Assembly (NCBI GenBank): GCA_037013685.1
Contig: CM072905.1
Span: 10,754,991-10,818,990, forward strand
Origin: Acridotheres tristis
Taxonomy: Eukaryota; Chordata; Aves; Passeriformes; Sturnidae
Direction: 5' to 3'
DNA: 64,000 nucleotides
The notes under the pieces were generated by a model. It was given only the letters and a program-made list of their open reading frames with translations, ran no database searches and was not told the origin of the DNA. The first letter of the stretch is position 1; the number at the start of each line of letters is the position of its first letter. A program made the position numbers and the translations under genes. Below, in pieces: positions 35,086 to 46,730 of the stretch.

Positions 35086-36398
35086 CCAGACCCACGAAAA
35101 GCTCAGGACTGGCTGATGCCCTGCTCCTGCTGCTGCTGCAGGGCTTGGAGTCAGTCAAACCCCACTGGTGACAGTGACAGCCCTGGGGATGTCCAGCTTC
35201 ACTCTTTGCACCTTGCTGGGGAGGGAAGAGCTCAGCCACACCATTAGGGCACTTGGTCCGTGGTGCTGTAGATGTTGGCAATGGACAGCAGATCACAGAT
35301 CAACTGGAAGATGATTCTTCCTGAGCATCAAAGCCAAAGAAAGTCACAGATGCTTGCAGCTAAAAAGAAATTGGGAAAGGAAATCCCAAAAGTGAATGGG
35401 GCTGCTCTGGGTCTCTGGCTGTAGAGAGCTTTTCAATAAGAGGTTGGAGAGCACAACCTTTTCCCTCTTGACCACTTCCAGCTCTGTCCTGAAATCCCCG
35501 AGGTGCCATAAATGTGCCCTGTGCTCCAGGAGTGGCACCATTCCAGCGCAGGTGGGCAGCTCTGCCTAACCCTGGTCCCCAGGCCAAAAGCACCCGTGGA
35601 GCAATTTCCACACAATTCCTACTGCTCAGAATATATTTTTGTTCTATTTGTGCTAAAACCCAGAAGAACAGTTTTTAGGGAGGATTCAGTGCAAGGCTTG
35701 TTCACAGCCAGGAGAGAAGGAGGTAAGAAAATTGTTATTTCCCCCTGCAGATTGTTGCCAGCTCTATTTCAGAGGAACCAACCTGTCCAGCCACCTCTGC
35801 GGCCCCTTAAATGATTTCCACACTTATTCCATGGCCTGCAGCACGGTGTTAACCTAAAGGCAATGATGTGGGCAGGACAAGTGGTTCCACATTTATCCAG
35901 GGAGTGAAAGGGCAGAATTACCTGGGATGCCCCTTGAAACAGCAAATGTGGCGTGAAGGAGCACACTCAGCTCTCACCGGGGGATTAGACAGGACAGGGA
36001 AGCAGGAGTTACACAAATTTCAGCTAAAGCCATCAGCAACAGCTCAGTGAGCATTGTGAGTGTGAATGGCACTGAGGCACACGTGGGAGGGACGGGAATT
36101 TGTGTTTTCTGTCACTTCTGAGCAGACTGGCCATGCTTGGACAGCACAGCAAGGAAACGCTGTCAGCATCCTTGGGTCAGTGCCCAGCGAGCCACAGGAA
36201 TTGCAAATAGCTCAGGGCTGACTCTGCCCTGCAGCTCCAGCCTGGAGGGGCCCTGGCAGGGCAGCAAACACCTGGAGCTCCCTCCTGGGAGAAGGGGGGT
36301 CAGCAGGGGAGTGCTGGGGAACAATTCCCTGGGAGTCACCCTCAGAGAGGAGCCCATGGGGGCAGGGTCACCTCTCTGTCCTGCAGCCCTGGGGACCC
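35086..36398. other. Unique non-coding DNA
   Basis: No confident feature. 35430-35580 has weak CR1-like wording that I did not accept. Confidence 0.5.
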
Positions 36399-36668
36399 TG
36401 GTCCAGTCCAAACTGGCCAGGGTGTCCCAGTCCAAACTGGGCACTGTGTCCCCACTGGTCCCAGCCCAAACTGGGCAGGGTGTACCCACTGATCCCAGTC
36501 TAAACTGGGCAGGATATACCCACTGCTCCCAGTCCAAATTGGGCAAGCTGTCCCCACTGTTCCCAGTCCAAAGTGGGCAGGGTATCCCCACTGTTCCCAG
36601 TCCAAACTGGGCAGGGTGTCCCAGCTGGTCCCAGTCCAAACTGGGCAGGATGTCCCCACTGGTCCCAT
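36399..36668. repeat. 34-bp minisatellite, about 8 copies
   Basis: The unit is CCCAGTCCAAACTGGGCAGG followed by TGTCCCCACTGGT, 34 bp, with substitutions between copies (CCCAGTCTAAACTGGG, CCAAATTGGGCAAGC, CCAAAGTGGGC). Some early copies lack part of the second half. Each unit holds the inverted repeat CCCAGTccaaACTGGG. The 221-codon and 196-codon frames across it are artefacts. Confidence 0.95.
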
Positions 36669-39104
36669 CCTGTCCTGAGCTCTGCACACAGCCAGGGCAG
36701 TGCCCACCCTCACTGCTGGGGGATGTCCCACCCTTGTGTGATCCCCTCTCCATCCCCAGCTGGATCCCGGCTCAAAGCTGGGGTTTACATTGTCCTTGCT
36801 GAATTCTGCATTAGAGATTCTTTTTTCTTTCTTTCTTTTTAATCTTTCCCACAGTCTCAAGGTCATTTAAAGTCCTTTCCAGCCCTTGACCAAATGCAAG
36901 GGGCAGGAGCATTTTGTATTCTACAGCCCAGCTCATGGACAGGGGATCCTGAATAGCCCCAGGTCCAGGGAAGGCCTCACAGATCAGCTGCCAGAGGCAG
37001 GAAAATTCCTGGTTCTGCTGTGTGATCCTGTTTGCCTGCTCAGCTCTGCATCCTCATCTGCTCCATTCATCTCTCCCATATTTTTTGAGCTTGTTCATGG
37101 AGGTTTTAACACCAGGAGACTTAAAAGTGCTGCTGCCTCAGAGCAGGAATTATCTCTTGCTTTCCTCTCAGGCTCTGAAGGAAATTAAATGGGTTTTACC
37201 CAATTTGTCTCTGATAATCAAGGCTGACTATTACTCACCTCCACATATTTTCCAGGTACTTCTTTCCTTCATTATTTTTCCAGGAATTAGGGCTGATTTA
37301 TAGGATTCCAGTGCTGAGCCACAGGACCTGCAGTGCCCTGGTGTGAACTCCATGTGCAGAAGGACCTGTGTGGAGCCTGAGGTGCCTGTGGTGGCTGGGG
37401 GGCTGTCCCTGTCCCCTGCTCTGTCCCCTGCTCTGTCCCCACATGTGTCTCCAAAGCTGGAGGGGTGCAGCAGGCTCCCACAGTGGGATTTCTGGCTGCA
37501 TCCATGGGATTTCTCCTGAGGGGTGCCCCATGGTCTCCTGTTGGTGGGGGTCAGCCCCTGGTTGGCACTGCCTGCAGGGAATGGCTCTCCCATGGGTGCC
37601 ACCCTGGCCAAAGTCACCCTGTGACCCAAACTCTGCTGGCACTGCCAGCTCTGCCCCCTTCCCTGCAGCCCTGGCAGGCAGGGCTGCCATTAAGCTGTTC
37701 TTCAGGTTGAAGAAAACCTGTAAAATCCTATTGGAAACTCCTGGAAAGCCTTTTAAGTCTGCTCACATCCCAAATGCTGCACAGCCTCGAAACTTCCCAG
37801 CTGATTTATGGAGCAGCCACTCACAGGCTGCTGGAGAGCAGGGAAACCTTTCCCTTTTCCTTTTCCTCCCAGCACTGTGAGAGCTGTGTCTGCATTCCAG
37901 GGCCTGGATCCACAGGCTCACAGCTCCAGGAATGAAATCCCTGTTTCACTTCCCAGGGGTCTGGCCACACTCCCAGAGCTCCTCAGCTCCCACAGGTTCT
38001 TGTTGTCCCTCTCACTCTGTGTTGTGTCCCCAGTGCTCCAGAAAATCTGGTCCTCGTGGGGACCTCACGTGGAAGGAAGGATGGAGTTCCCACAGGTTTT
38101 AAGTCTTGCAAATATTTCCAGGAGCTGGAGTTTCTGTGATTTCTCTGACTCTGGAGACTTGTCTCTATTCTTCTGCCCGACCCTACCCCTGACTGCACCT
38201 CCTCGTTGATATTGCTGGGTTTGCAGGGCTTATTTCCCATCAATAATTAATAAATGTTCTCCATTAATTCCTCTGGAACAGTTTTCTCCTTTGCCAGGGA
38301 AACAGCTGCACACCAGACCCTTGACAGAATTCCTTTTAACCTCATTTCAGGAGCTCTGCTCTTGTTTAACAATAAACCACACACTCCATTCGCTGTTATT
38401 CTGTAAGTAACACTCCATGATTCAAGTCAAATTTATTCCATTTCCCACTGGAGCAAGCCAGCTATTCCCCAGCCTATTTTCTCATGAGCCTAAATGACAA
38501 ATTAGCAAGGTTAAGTATTGTTTTAATTTCAAACAAAATAGGAGAGAACCCCTTGCAGAAGGAGCACGATGTGCTGCAGTCAGGCTGCTGTTCTCATCAT
38601 AATTTTCCCTGTTCCCAGGGGTGGGTGAACAGGGGGGGAATTTTACACCAAAAAGGGCTCTGGAGAAGCAGCCTGAGGGGTGACAGAAAGCTCAGAGCTG
38701 AAGTGATGCTTTATTATTTTTATTTTATAAGGGGATGGTGTCAGTGCACTTGAGCCAAGCATGGAAACGTAAATCCTCCAGCCCTGAACCCCAGAGGAGC
38801 TGGGGGAGGCAGGGAAGGGTCTCCCAGGCTCTTGGCAATTGTCCCACTCACCTGGCAGGCAGGGAGGGAGGAACAGCAGGAGCTGCACAGACTCAGGGGA
38901 TCTGCACAAATCTGTGGGATCTCCAGAGCAAAGGGCCAGCATGAGGCCGAGGGACAGGGCAGAGGATGAGCTGCCCTGGGGACAGGGCACAGCCCTGGCT
39001 GCTCCTGGCATCCCCTGGGCTGGGGCTGAGGCAGCTCTGGCTCAATGGGAGAAGGGAAAAAACCTTCCCGGTGGCACCAAGGCAGCAGGGAGCAGGATAA
39101 ACTG
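36669..39104. other. Unique non-coding DNA
   Basis: A short CTGTCCCCTGCT repeat is at 37415-37440, and 38220-38530 is an AT-rich unique island. No gene is recognised. Confidence 0.5.
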
Positions 39105-39303
39105 TCACTCCTTGGTTTGGGTTGGGAGAGACCCCAAAGCTCACCCAGTGCCACCCCTGCCATGGCAGGGACACCTCCCACTGTCCCAGGCTGCTCCAAG
39201 CCCCAGTGTCCAACCTGGCCTTGGGCACTGCCAGGGATCCAGGGGCAGCCACAGCTGCTCTGGGCACCCTGTGCCAGCCCTGCCCACCCTCACAGGGAAG
39301 TCT
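39105..39303 (-). mobile_element. CR1 LINE 3' end, young-looking
   Basis: Inverted CR1 3' end: a TTGGTTTGGGTTGGGAGAG segment, TGCCACCCCTGCCATGGCAG, CAACCTGGCCTTGGGCACTG and CTGCTCTGGGCACCCTGTGCC. The core matches 42060-42210 and the inverted 43020-43170 with very few changes. Confidence 0.9.
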
Positions 39304-39587
39304 GGTGTGGTTTATTCTTGTCTTGACAGGAATTTTCCTGGAGAAAAACTGGAAAAGCTGATGGAGAAGTTTGTCTGCAATGCATTTTGTAACATGCAGA
39401 GCTCTGTTTTTATCTGGTTAGGGTTCAATGTTTCTGCTACAAGACTCTGAGGTAAGAACTGGATTTAGAACCATCAGCTTTGCATGGAATAATCCAAGGG
39501 ATTCCTGCCTCAGGGCCACTCAGGGCTGGATGGGATGTTGATGTTTCCTGAATGCACCCTCTTCCCCTAAATAAAGAATTGCAATCA
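39304..39587. other. Unique spacer between CR1 copies
   Basis: No feature is recognised. Confidence 0.55.
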
Positions 39588-39716
39588 CAGAATTCCAGGA
39601 TGGTTTGGAAAAGGACCTTAAAGCTCATCCAGTTCCAGGGGCAGGGACACCTTCCTCCATCCCAGGTTGCTCCAAGCCCTGTCCAACCTGGCCTGGGACA
39701 CTTCTACAACCTCGAG
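39588..39716 (-). mobile_element. CR1 LINE 3' end
   Basis: ATCACAGAATTCCAGGATGG, AAAAGGACCTTAAAGCTCATCCAG and CCAAGCCCTGTCCAACCTGG mark an inverted, short CR1 3' end. It differs from the 39.1-kb copy and belongs to another subfamily. Confidence 0.85.
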
Positions 39717-41170
39717 GAGCAACAATTTCAGATTTCAGCCTCAAGAATAAAGAAAGGGGGAAAGAAGAAAACAAAAGCAAGCCACCCCAAAAGCTGCTCA
39801 GGGATTTGGAATTATTCTTTCCCTGTTCAGAGGATGCAGTGGCACCATTTGCACACCAAGGCATTAAGACACTTCTCAAACAAATATTTTTCCTTCTGCC
39901 AAACCCGCAGAGGAACCCAGCTGCAAAGGACTTGCATGGAGCTGCACAGGGCTCTGATCTGCTGGAGAACATTCCTGAGGCTGAAAACCAGATTTTGCAG
40001 TGCAAAACTTCCCCAAAATGAGCAGGATTGATAGAATTATTTTTAATTCTATGTTTCTTTGAAGCTGCATTTTTTTTTTTAAATCTTTTCATCCCCCATT
40101 TACTCTGCTAACATGGAGTATTTCCATATTTTCCCCCCTTTTGCCTTTTCCAAATCCCGACTGTTTTGTGATGGCAGAGTGTCAAGAAAGCTTTGAAACT
40201 GCACAGTTCTGCCAGTCTGCCAGTGCTGGCAAAATTTTGCAGGAAAATAGAACAGTGGAAATAAAAATTACAAAAAAAAGGTGGGGGGGGGGAAAGAAGC
40301 ATTTTGTGCTGCTTAAAAATGTAAAAAAACTTCTCTAAGAAAAAATCCTCCAACAGGTGATTTGAAGGTGCTGAACATCGTGAAAGAAAAATCACCTGGA
40401 TTGGTTTTACTGAGAAAATATTAATGTTTTACCAGTTTTCTTAATCTCTGATGCATCCAGCAGCACAAGTGGGCCAGGAATTGTTCCCTTGTTTTTTATG
40501 CCTGCGTTGTTTCTAAAAGTCCCTGGACTTTCTGAGTGCTGGGCTGAGGTTTGGACACCAGGACAGTCCTGCCCTGGGGATTTTCCCTCTGCAGTGTGGG
40601 CAGGACAGGGCTGGACAGAGGCTCTTCACCTGCTCCCACTGCTCCCCATTTCCCTCTGCCGACATCCCCATCCCTGCCCATCCCACCGGGGCTGCCAGAG
40701 ATCAAAGAGGACGAGCAGAAGGCAGCACCTTGATTATTTTGGGGGTTGAAAGGGATGTTTACAGCTCCCCAGCGAGGCTGTGCCTCTGAGGCAGCATTCC
40801 CTGCACTTGCAGCGCTGTTGCTGTCATCTTGCAGGAGAAAACTTGTTCCCTTTTGATCCTTTGTGCAACGGGATCAAAACAAAGCAGGCAAAGGCACAAG
40901 ACCCAGAATTATTTAGTCAGCACCCTGTTCAAAGCTTTCCTTTCTTCCCGGGGAGGGGGGGGGGGGGGGAAACGAGCAAAGAAAATGTGCAGACAATGAA
41001 TAACATGGAAAACAGATCGTGAAGAGACAACCAGACCGTGGGGGAAACCAAATCATGGAGAAAAGCATTGCTGCCATGTGTGGGAATGCTGAGGAGATTG
41101 CAGCTCCAGGGAGGAGTGGGAGCTGAATGTGAAGGATGGGCAGAAATGGAGGAGCTCCTGCAGAGGCTGG
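39717..41170. other. Unique DNA with G runs
   Basis: A G10 run lies at 40283-40292 and GGGGA plus G15 at 40950-40969. Long G runs can fold into quadruplexes and are common sites of sequencing error. No gene is recognised. Confidence 0.6.
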
Positions 41171-41613
41171 TGATGCCTGGAGAGTTGCCTGGAGCAGGGG
41201 CTGGGCAGTGCTGAAGGAATAAAGCAGGGATTTATTCCAAGCCCTTCCAAGGATTCACCTTGGGCACTGCAAGAGCCCGGCCGTGGCTCCAGCCAAGATG
41301 GAGCCAAGATGGATCCGAGTCACGAGTTCTCACACTTGGATCACTTTGGCTCCATTTCCATCTTGGCCTTCATTGTCCAATTGCAGCTCCAGCTTCTGCA
41401 GTGCCATCCTGCCACATTCTCTCCTCCAGTCGCTGCTCTTTGCACTTTTTGGGGCTGAAGCTGCAGCGCTGTCCTTGGTTGTGGGGCTGGCAAAGGATTG
41501 TTTTGTGTGCCTGAGCTGGGAGGAGAACTTGCTGACACTTTGGATGGAGTTCAGAGTCACACACCAATGCAGTGCAGAGTCTGGAAATAGGAAAGCTCAT
41601 ACTTAAAGCATCA
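41171..41613 (-). mobile_element. LTR-A copy 3, solo LTR
   Basis: A complete 443-bp LTR-A in antisense orientation with intact TGATGCC and GCATCA ends on the + strand. Flanks CTGG (41167-41170) and CTGA (41614-41617) match at three of four bases, fitting a 4-bp target duplication with one change. The AATAAA hairpin is at 41216-41238. It differs from the other copies by a handful of substitutions, e.g. ACTTAAAGC instead of ACTGAAGGC near its 5' end. Confidence 0.92.
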
Positions 41614-42013
41614 CTGAGAGATGCTGAGCTCGATAAGTGACTCATCCAAAGGAGTAAAAACTGCTTCCAGCAATTCCCTCCAGTGGAGAGGCTTTGCTGG
41701 GATTATGGAAAGGCACAAAAATAACAGATAGCTTTAAAATATCTGATAACAAAGCTGTGACAAGCTGCCCAGAAGGGTCGCCCTACACCAATATCTTTGG
41801 ATGTGAAGGGGATCCCCAGCAGTGTCTCCTCCCAGTGTCACACCAGGGTACAATGGGGACACTGAGCCTTCAGGTGCATCCCAGGCCAGAATGAACCAGG
41901 ACCTGTCTGATCAGGCGATTTCTAATCGTTTTTTTCCATGGTCTGAAAGGTTTTGCCTTGAGAAGACTCTGGCAGGAAAGAAGAGGCACAAATGAAGGAG
42001 GGAACAGTAATCA
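41614..42013. other. Unique spacer
   Basis: No feature is recognised. Importantly, no retroviral primer-binding or gag-like sequence follows the LTR. Confidence 0.6.
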
Positions 42014-42300
42014 CAGAATCCTGGAGTGGTTTGGGTAGAGGGACCTGAAAACCCACCCAGTGCCACCCCTGCCATGGCAGGGACACCTCCCACTGTCCCA
42101 GGCTGCTCCAAGCCCCAATGTCCAACCTGGCCTTGGGCACTGCCAGGGATCCAGGGGCAGCCACAGCTGCTCTGGGCACCCTGTGCCAGGGCCTGCCCAC
42201 CCTCACCGCCTGGAATTCCTTCCCAATATCCAATCTGATTTTCCCCTCTGTCAGTCTGAACCAAATCCCCTTGTCCTAAGAAACAGCTCCTAAACAAGTG
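42014..42300 (-). mobile_element. CR1 LINE 3' end
   Basis: Inverted CR1 3' end beginning CACAGAATCCTGGAGTGG and reaching further 5' than the 39.1-kb copy, to TTCCTTCCCAATATCCAATC and CCAAATCCCCTTGTCC. The core is nearly identical to the copies at 39.1 and 43.0 kb. Confidence 0.92.
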
Positions 42301-42979
42301 TTCATGATGCCCAGGTCTCCAAACCCCAGGGATGTCCTTTAGGACGAGAATTTCCCAACTCCAGGACAGTTTTTATAGAGAATCTTCATGGTCTCTGTCC
42401 TCAGAGCCATGTGTGACTTGCAACTCATCCCCATTCCCCCTCCTTTTTCCCTCAGCAGATGTTTCTAGAGAAGGAATAAGGTCATAAAAGGGAAAGCTAA
42501 AACAGTACAAGATGTGACACTAAGAGGAATAAAAAAAAAAAAGAAAATAAAAGGAGGAAAAAGAATGGTTTCAAATCTCTTTGCTCAGACAGCCCCATGT
42601 GATTACAGCATTTATCAGTGTCTATCTCAACACGGAGCAGCTCCAGCTTATAAAGAGTGACACATGCAGAGCACAAAATAACAGGGCTGCCAAAGGCTCC
42701 TGAACAGAAACAAAACCCAAGGCAGCTCCGGGAGGGGATGGAAAGCACAGCAGGAGCCCCATGGCTGGGCTGCTCAGCAATTACTGGGACAGAGGCTGCA
42801 CAGCCACGTTCCTGCAGGGAATGGCCAAGCCCAGCCCTGCCTGGAGGAGAGAACTTCCCTGCTCTGCTCTCCTGGCAGGGCAGGTCCATGGATTTTCAAA
42901 GCAGAATGCCTGGAGCAGAGGATGTTCAGTGTTTCCACAGTCAGCGTTCCTGGAGAATGCCAGGAGAAGAGTTCAGGTC
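42301..42979. other. Unique non-coding DNA
   Basis: An A12 run lies at about 42530-42542. No gene is recognised. Confidence 0.55.
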
Positions 42980-43218
42980 TAAAAGGAAAGATTTCGATAT
43001 AAGGAAGGATTTTATTAAATGAGGGTGGGCAGGCCCTGGCACAGGGTGCCCAGAGCAGCTGTGGCTGCCCCTGGATCCCTGGCAGTGCCCAAGGCCAGGT
43101 TGGACACTGGGGCTTGGAGCAGCCTGGGACAGTGGGAGGTGTCCCTGCCGTGGCAGGGGTGGCACTGGGTGGGCTTTGGGGTCCCTTCCAAGCAGAACTC
43201 TCTGTTCCTCTAACTCTG
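42980..43218 (+). mobile_element. CR1 LINE 3' end
   Basis: Sense-oriented CR1 3' end: GATATAAGGAAGGATTTTATT, GAGGGTGGGCAGGCCCTGGC, GGCTGCCCCTGGATCCCTGG and GGGCTTTGGGGTCCCTTCC. It is the mirror-oriented sister of the copies at 39.1 and 42.0 kb. Confidence 0.92.
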
Positions 43219-44722
43219 CCCTGTCCTGTTGGCATCCCTTGCATGGACAGGGAAGCAGGATTTGGGTCCTGTGCTGTGGTCACTCTCCTGTGTCCTCTCC
43301 TCAGCTCAGCCTGGGCTCCTGCAAAGGATCAAACTGATGAAAGGATAAGCCTGCCAGGAGAAAGGGAGCCAGGGAGAAGGCTCTCCTCTCTTCCCTCAGG
43401 TGGGCAGGGCAGTCCCTGCCATGCCCCTGATCCCTGCCAAGTGCCAGGGAAGGGCTGTTTTCCACCCTCCAGCAGAGGGGCAGTGGAGGCTGGGGCTGCC
43501 AGTCCAGCTCAGCCAGTATTGGAGCCTCCAGCCCCAGCCTGAGCTGCTTTGGAGCCTTCAGCATCACCCCAGCATCACCTGCTCCACCTTCCTTCAGGAG
43601 ACACCAAACCCCTGCAAGGAGGAGTCCAAGTGACTCAGGGAGCCTGAATGTGATGGGGAGCAGCTCTCCCATCTCCAGCTCAGCCAGGCTTACCTGCAAC
43701 CTCCTACAGCCATTTCCCAGGTCCTGATTGAGTTTCCAGAGTTGCCTGTCCCTCCTGGCCGCAGTCTGCAATTCTGGCGGCTCCATCCTGAGAATAAACC
43801 TGGTAAAATGTGATTTGTGGGCAAGAGCTTTGTGTTCATTCTAGAGGTGCCTGTCTGTGATTTATCCTCCCTCTTCCTACCCGGGCACACATCCTAACCC
43901 AAAGCCACTTGATCTCCATTTCCCACTTGCCATGCACGACCTTTCAGGAGAGGGAAATGCTTTCCCATTATCTGGTTAAAGGCATCTTTATTTTGCCATT
44001 GTATTTCTCAGCCATTTTCCTGTAAATCTCAATAAAACAGCCGGGGTTACTGCAAGAGCTGTTTGAACAATGAAAGCAGCTTCGCCCTAAAAGTTGCATT
44101 CAGCCTAATGAAGATCCATCTGCTACAGTCCAGAACTCAGGGAAATAATGAGGGGAAATAGGTTTGGTGATCACATCCTTCACTCTGAGAGCAGCCAGGA
44201 GCTCCCCTGCCTGTTGTGAAGGAATAGAGGAACATTTTGTGCCCTTTGGCTTGCAGTCAGTAAATAATGAGAACCAGGCAGCTGCTGAACGTTTGCCCAG
44301 CCCGAGCCACTGATAACAGGGCTGAGGCAGAAGCACAGGTCAGAGCTGAGCCCTGCAGAAATGCGAGGGCAGGGGGGACCTTTGTGTGCATTAGAAATGT
44401 CAGCAACTCTCTGATGTTGGCTGGGCCACCCTCAAAGGCTTTGTGGGACATCTGGGAAGCAGCTGAAATCCAGCAGAGCCCTTCTCCTGCTGAGGATTCA
44501 GTGCTGGGAGCCCACAGAAGGAAGGGCAGCAGGGAATTTCCATTTTCAATTTCCATTTCCTAGATTTGCTCCCCACATCCTCATGCTCAGGGCCCCAAAG
44601 GGACCTTCTTGCCTGAGACATCCAAGCCAGGTTGGATGTGGGCAGGGATTTCATCTCTGGTGTGTTCTGTGCATTCCCACAGAACCAACTGGAAGAGCTC
44701 CAGCCCCAAAGGGAGACGAAAC
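43219..44722. other. Unique DNA with AT-rich island
   Basis: 43960-44120 is AT-rich unique sequence and a weak candidate conserved element. The final bases AAAC (44719-44722) are the left target duplication of LTR-A copy 4. No gene is recognised. Confidence 0.5.
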
Positions 44723-45165
44723 TGCTGCCTGGAGAGTTGCCTGGAGCAGGGGCTGGGCAGTGCTGAAGGAATAAAGCAGGGATTTATTCCAAGCCCTTCC
44801 AAGGATTCACCTTGGGCACTGCAAGAGCCCGGCCGTGGCTCCAGCCAAGATGGAGCCAAGATGGATCCGAGTCACGAGTTCTCACACTTGGATCACTTTG
44901 GCTCCATTTCCATCTTGGCCTTCATTGTCCAATTGCAGCTCCAGCTTCTGCAGTGCCATCCTCCCACATTCTCTCCTCCAGTCGCTGCTCTTTGCACTTT
45001 TTGGGGCTGAAGCTGCAGCGCTGTCCTTGGTTGTGGGGCTGGCAAAGGATTGTTTTGTGTGCCTGAGCTGGGAGGAGAACTTGCTGACACTTTGGATGGA
45101 GTTCAGAGTCACACACCAATGCAGTGCAGAGTCTGGAAATAGGAAAGCTCAAACTGAAGGCATCA
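44723..45165 (-). mobile_element. LTR-A copy 4, solo LTR with 4-bp target duplication
   Basis: A complete 443-bp LTR-A in antisense orientation. It is flanked by a perfect AAAC duplication (44719-44722 and 45166-45169). The + strand start reads TGCTGCC, one base from TGATGCC. One distinctive change, CCTCCCACA for CCTGCCACA near 44962, gives its antisense 84-codon frame one substitution relative to the other copies. It lies 3.1 kb from copy 3 in the same orientation, but their different duplications show two independent insertions. Confidence 0.93.
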
Positions 45166-46730
45166 AAACCACCCAGGACATCCCTCTGTCCCTCTCCATG
45201 CTCCTACCACACCTGCAGCAGCAGACTTGGGGCTGGAACAGGGAAGTTTCCTCGGCACAGCTCAGAGTCCAGTTGTCCCTGTCAGCTGCTGAGTGCCCTG
45301 GGCAGAGCTGGGACCTGCAGGATGTGGGAATCTGGAATTGCTGATCCGTGTGGATCTCTCCCTTTTTGGGATACTCTGTGATGGTTTCCCAGTGTTTAGG
45401 GCAAAGCTGATCTGCAGGGGCATGCAGGGAGGTGAATCCCGTGATTTTCCAGATTAAATAACTCCAGGAAATCGGGATACTTGGTGCTTTAGCTCCAAAA
45501 CTGCTGCCCTGCTTTCCTTGGCCAGTTTTTGTCTTCACAGAAAGGAAACTTTGCCTTGAAGTTTTCCTTTCCAGGTGACTCAGTGCAAGGAACCTGCAGC
45601 CCAGATTCACAAATATCTCCAGACTTACTTGGAGCTGAAGGTGGATTTGCTGGAGAAGGGTCATATTTGGGTCAAACCCCTTCTGAATTGCCTCCAAATG
45701 CTCTCTGCCCTCACATAAAATCCCAAAAACCTTAATAGGAAGGGCACAGGCTGGAGGAGGGCATTTTCCAGCCCCATCCCTCGCTCCCTCCCTGTTCCAT
45801 CAGCTCAGGGAGCCGTGTCATGCCCAGCACTAATAGCACACACTCCAAGCACACTTCCCTGCTTTTCTCCATGCTCACAGCCAGCATTTCCATTTCCTCT
45901 TCCATTTGGGAAAGCAGAATTACAGCAGAGACCGGGACTGGTTTAACAAAAGTATTGGCGAGGCGGCGTTGGAGCCCATTAAGCGAGAGCTTGGCTTTCA
46001 TGCTAATTTTCTTTTTAATAAAGAACAAATGGGCTAGGCTGCCACACAAAAGCGTGGAGCTGCTCTGAAATGAGCAGGAACGGAGCTGGGAGCAGCACAG
46101 CCCTGCTGTGTTATTACGTTTTGGGGGTGGAAAACTCCTACAAATCATTTGTATCCGTTGTCTAAATGGAACGCGCAGGGAATAATTTGAAGCAGGGAAG
46201 CATTAGGAAAGTAAAGGATCCACTTCTGCACTCGTTTGCTCGGCTTAAACTCCTTGCTTTGTTTGCTGCCCTTGTTAGAGAAATTGTGCCTTGGTTCAAC
46301 TTAAAATATGAGTGTGATTATCAAACCCAAATATAAACCAATACAGAACAGAAAACACTATTCATAGCCACCGAGAGCAGGAGCTTTACATAATTTCCAT
46401 AGTGTGTCATGCATTTCTAGGAAGGAGAAAAAGGTCTTGAAAAGAAGCAGCTGACACGGAAATCATTATGAGAGATTTTTATGCTCACAGGGTAGTCTTA
46501 AACAAGAATAATGTTGCTCAGGAAAGTAACACTTGCAAAGTTATTTGGGCCTGAAGTTCCTCACAGGCTCCTCGTGGGCTTTGCAGAAGTGCTGAATCAG
46601 GGCAGAAGAGGCAAAACATTTGCACGGGAGCCACAGAGAGAAATCAGAACTTCCTGCTCTCAGCATGGCCTGCAAGGCTGCAGGAGAGGATTTCTCCTGC
46701 CTGCATCCCTGGCCTTGTCTGGGAGCAGGG
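45166..46730. other. Unique DNA with the best conserved-element candidate
   Basis: 45900-46500 is unique, AT-rich and yet keeps clustered CpG sites (ATTGGCGAGGCGGCGTTGG near 45955, TTAAGCGAGAGC near 45980) plus homeodomain-like TAAT words. That pattern is common in vertebrate enhancers. No open frame supports an exon. Confidence 0.45.

Noticed and set aside
35430..35580. CR1 fragment
   Set aside because: Only scattered words such as a TGCTCCAGGAGTGGCACCA segment resemble CR1; order and tail are not convincing.
41171..45165. A provirus bounded by LTR-A copies 3 and 4
   Set aside because: They have the right orientation and distance for a short provirus, but each LTR has its own flanks (CTGG/CTGA versus AAAC/AAAC), and the 3.1 kb between holds CR1 fragments and no gag, pol or env motif.
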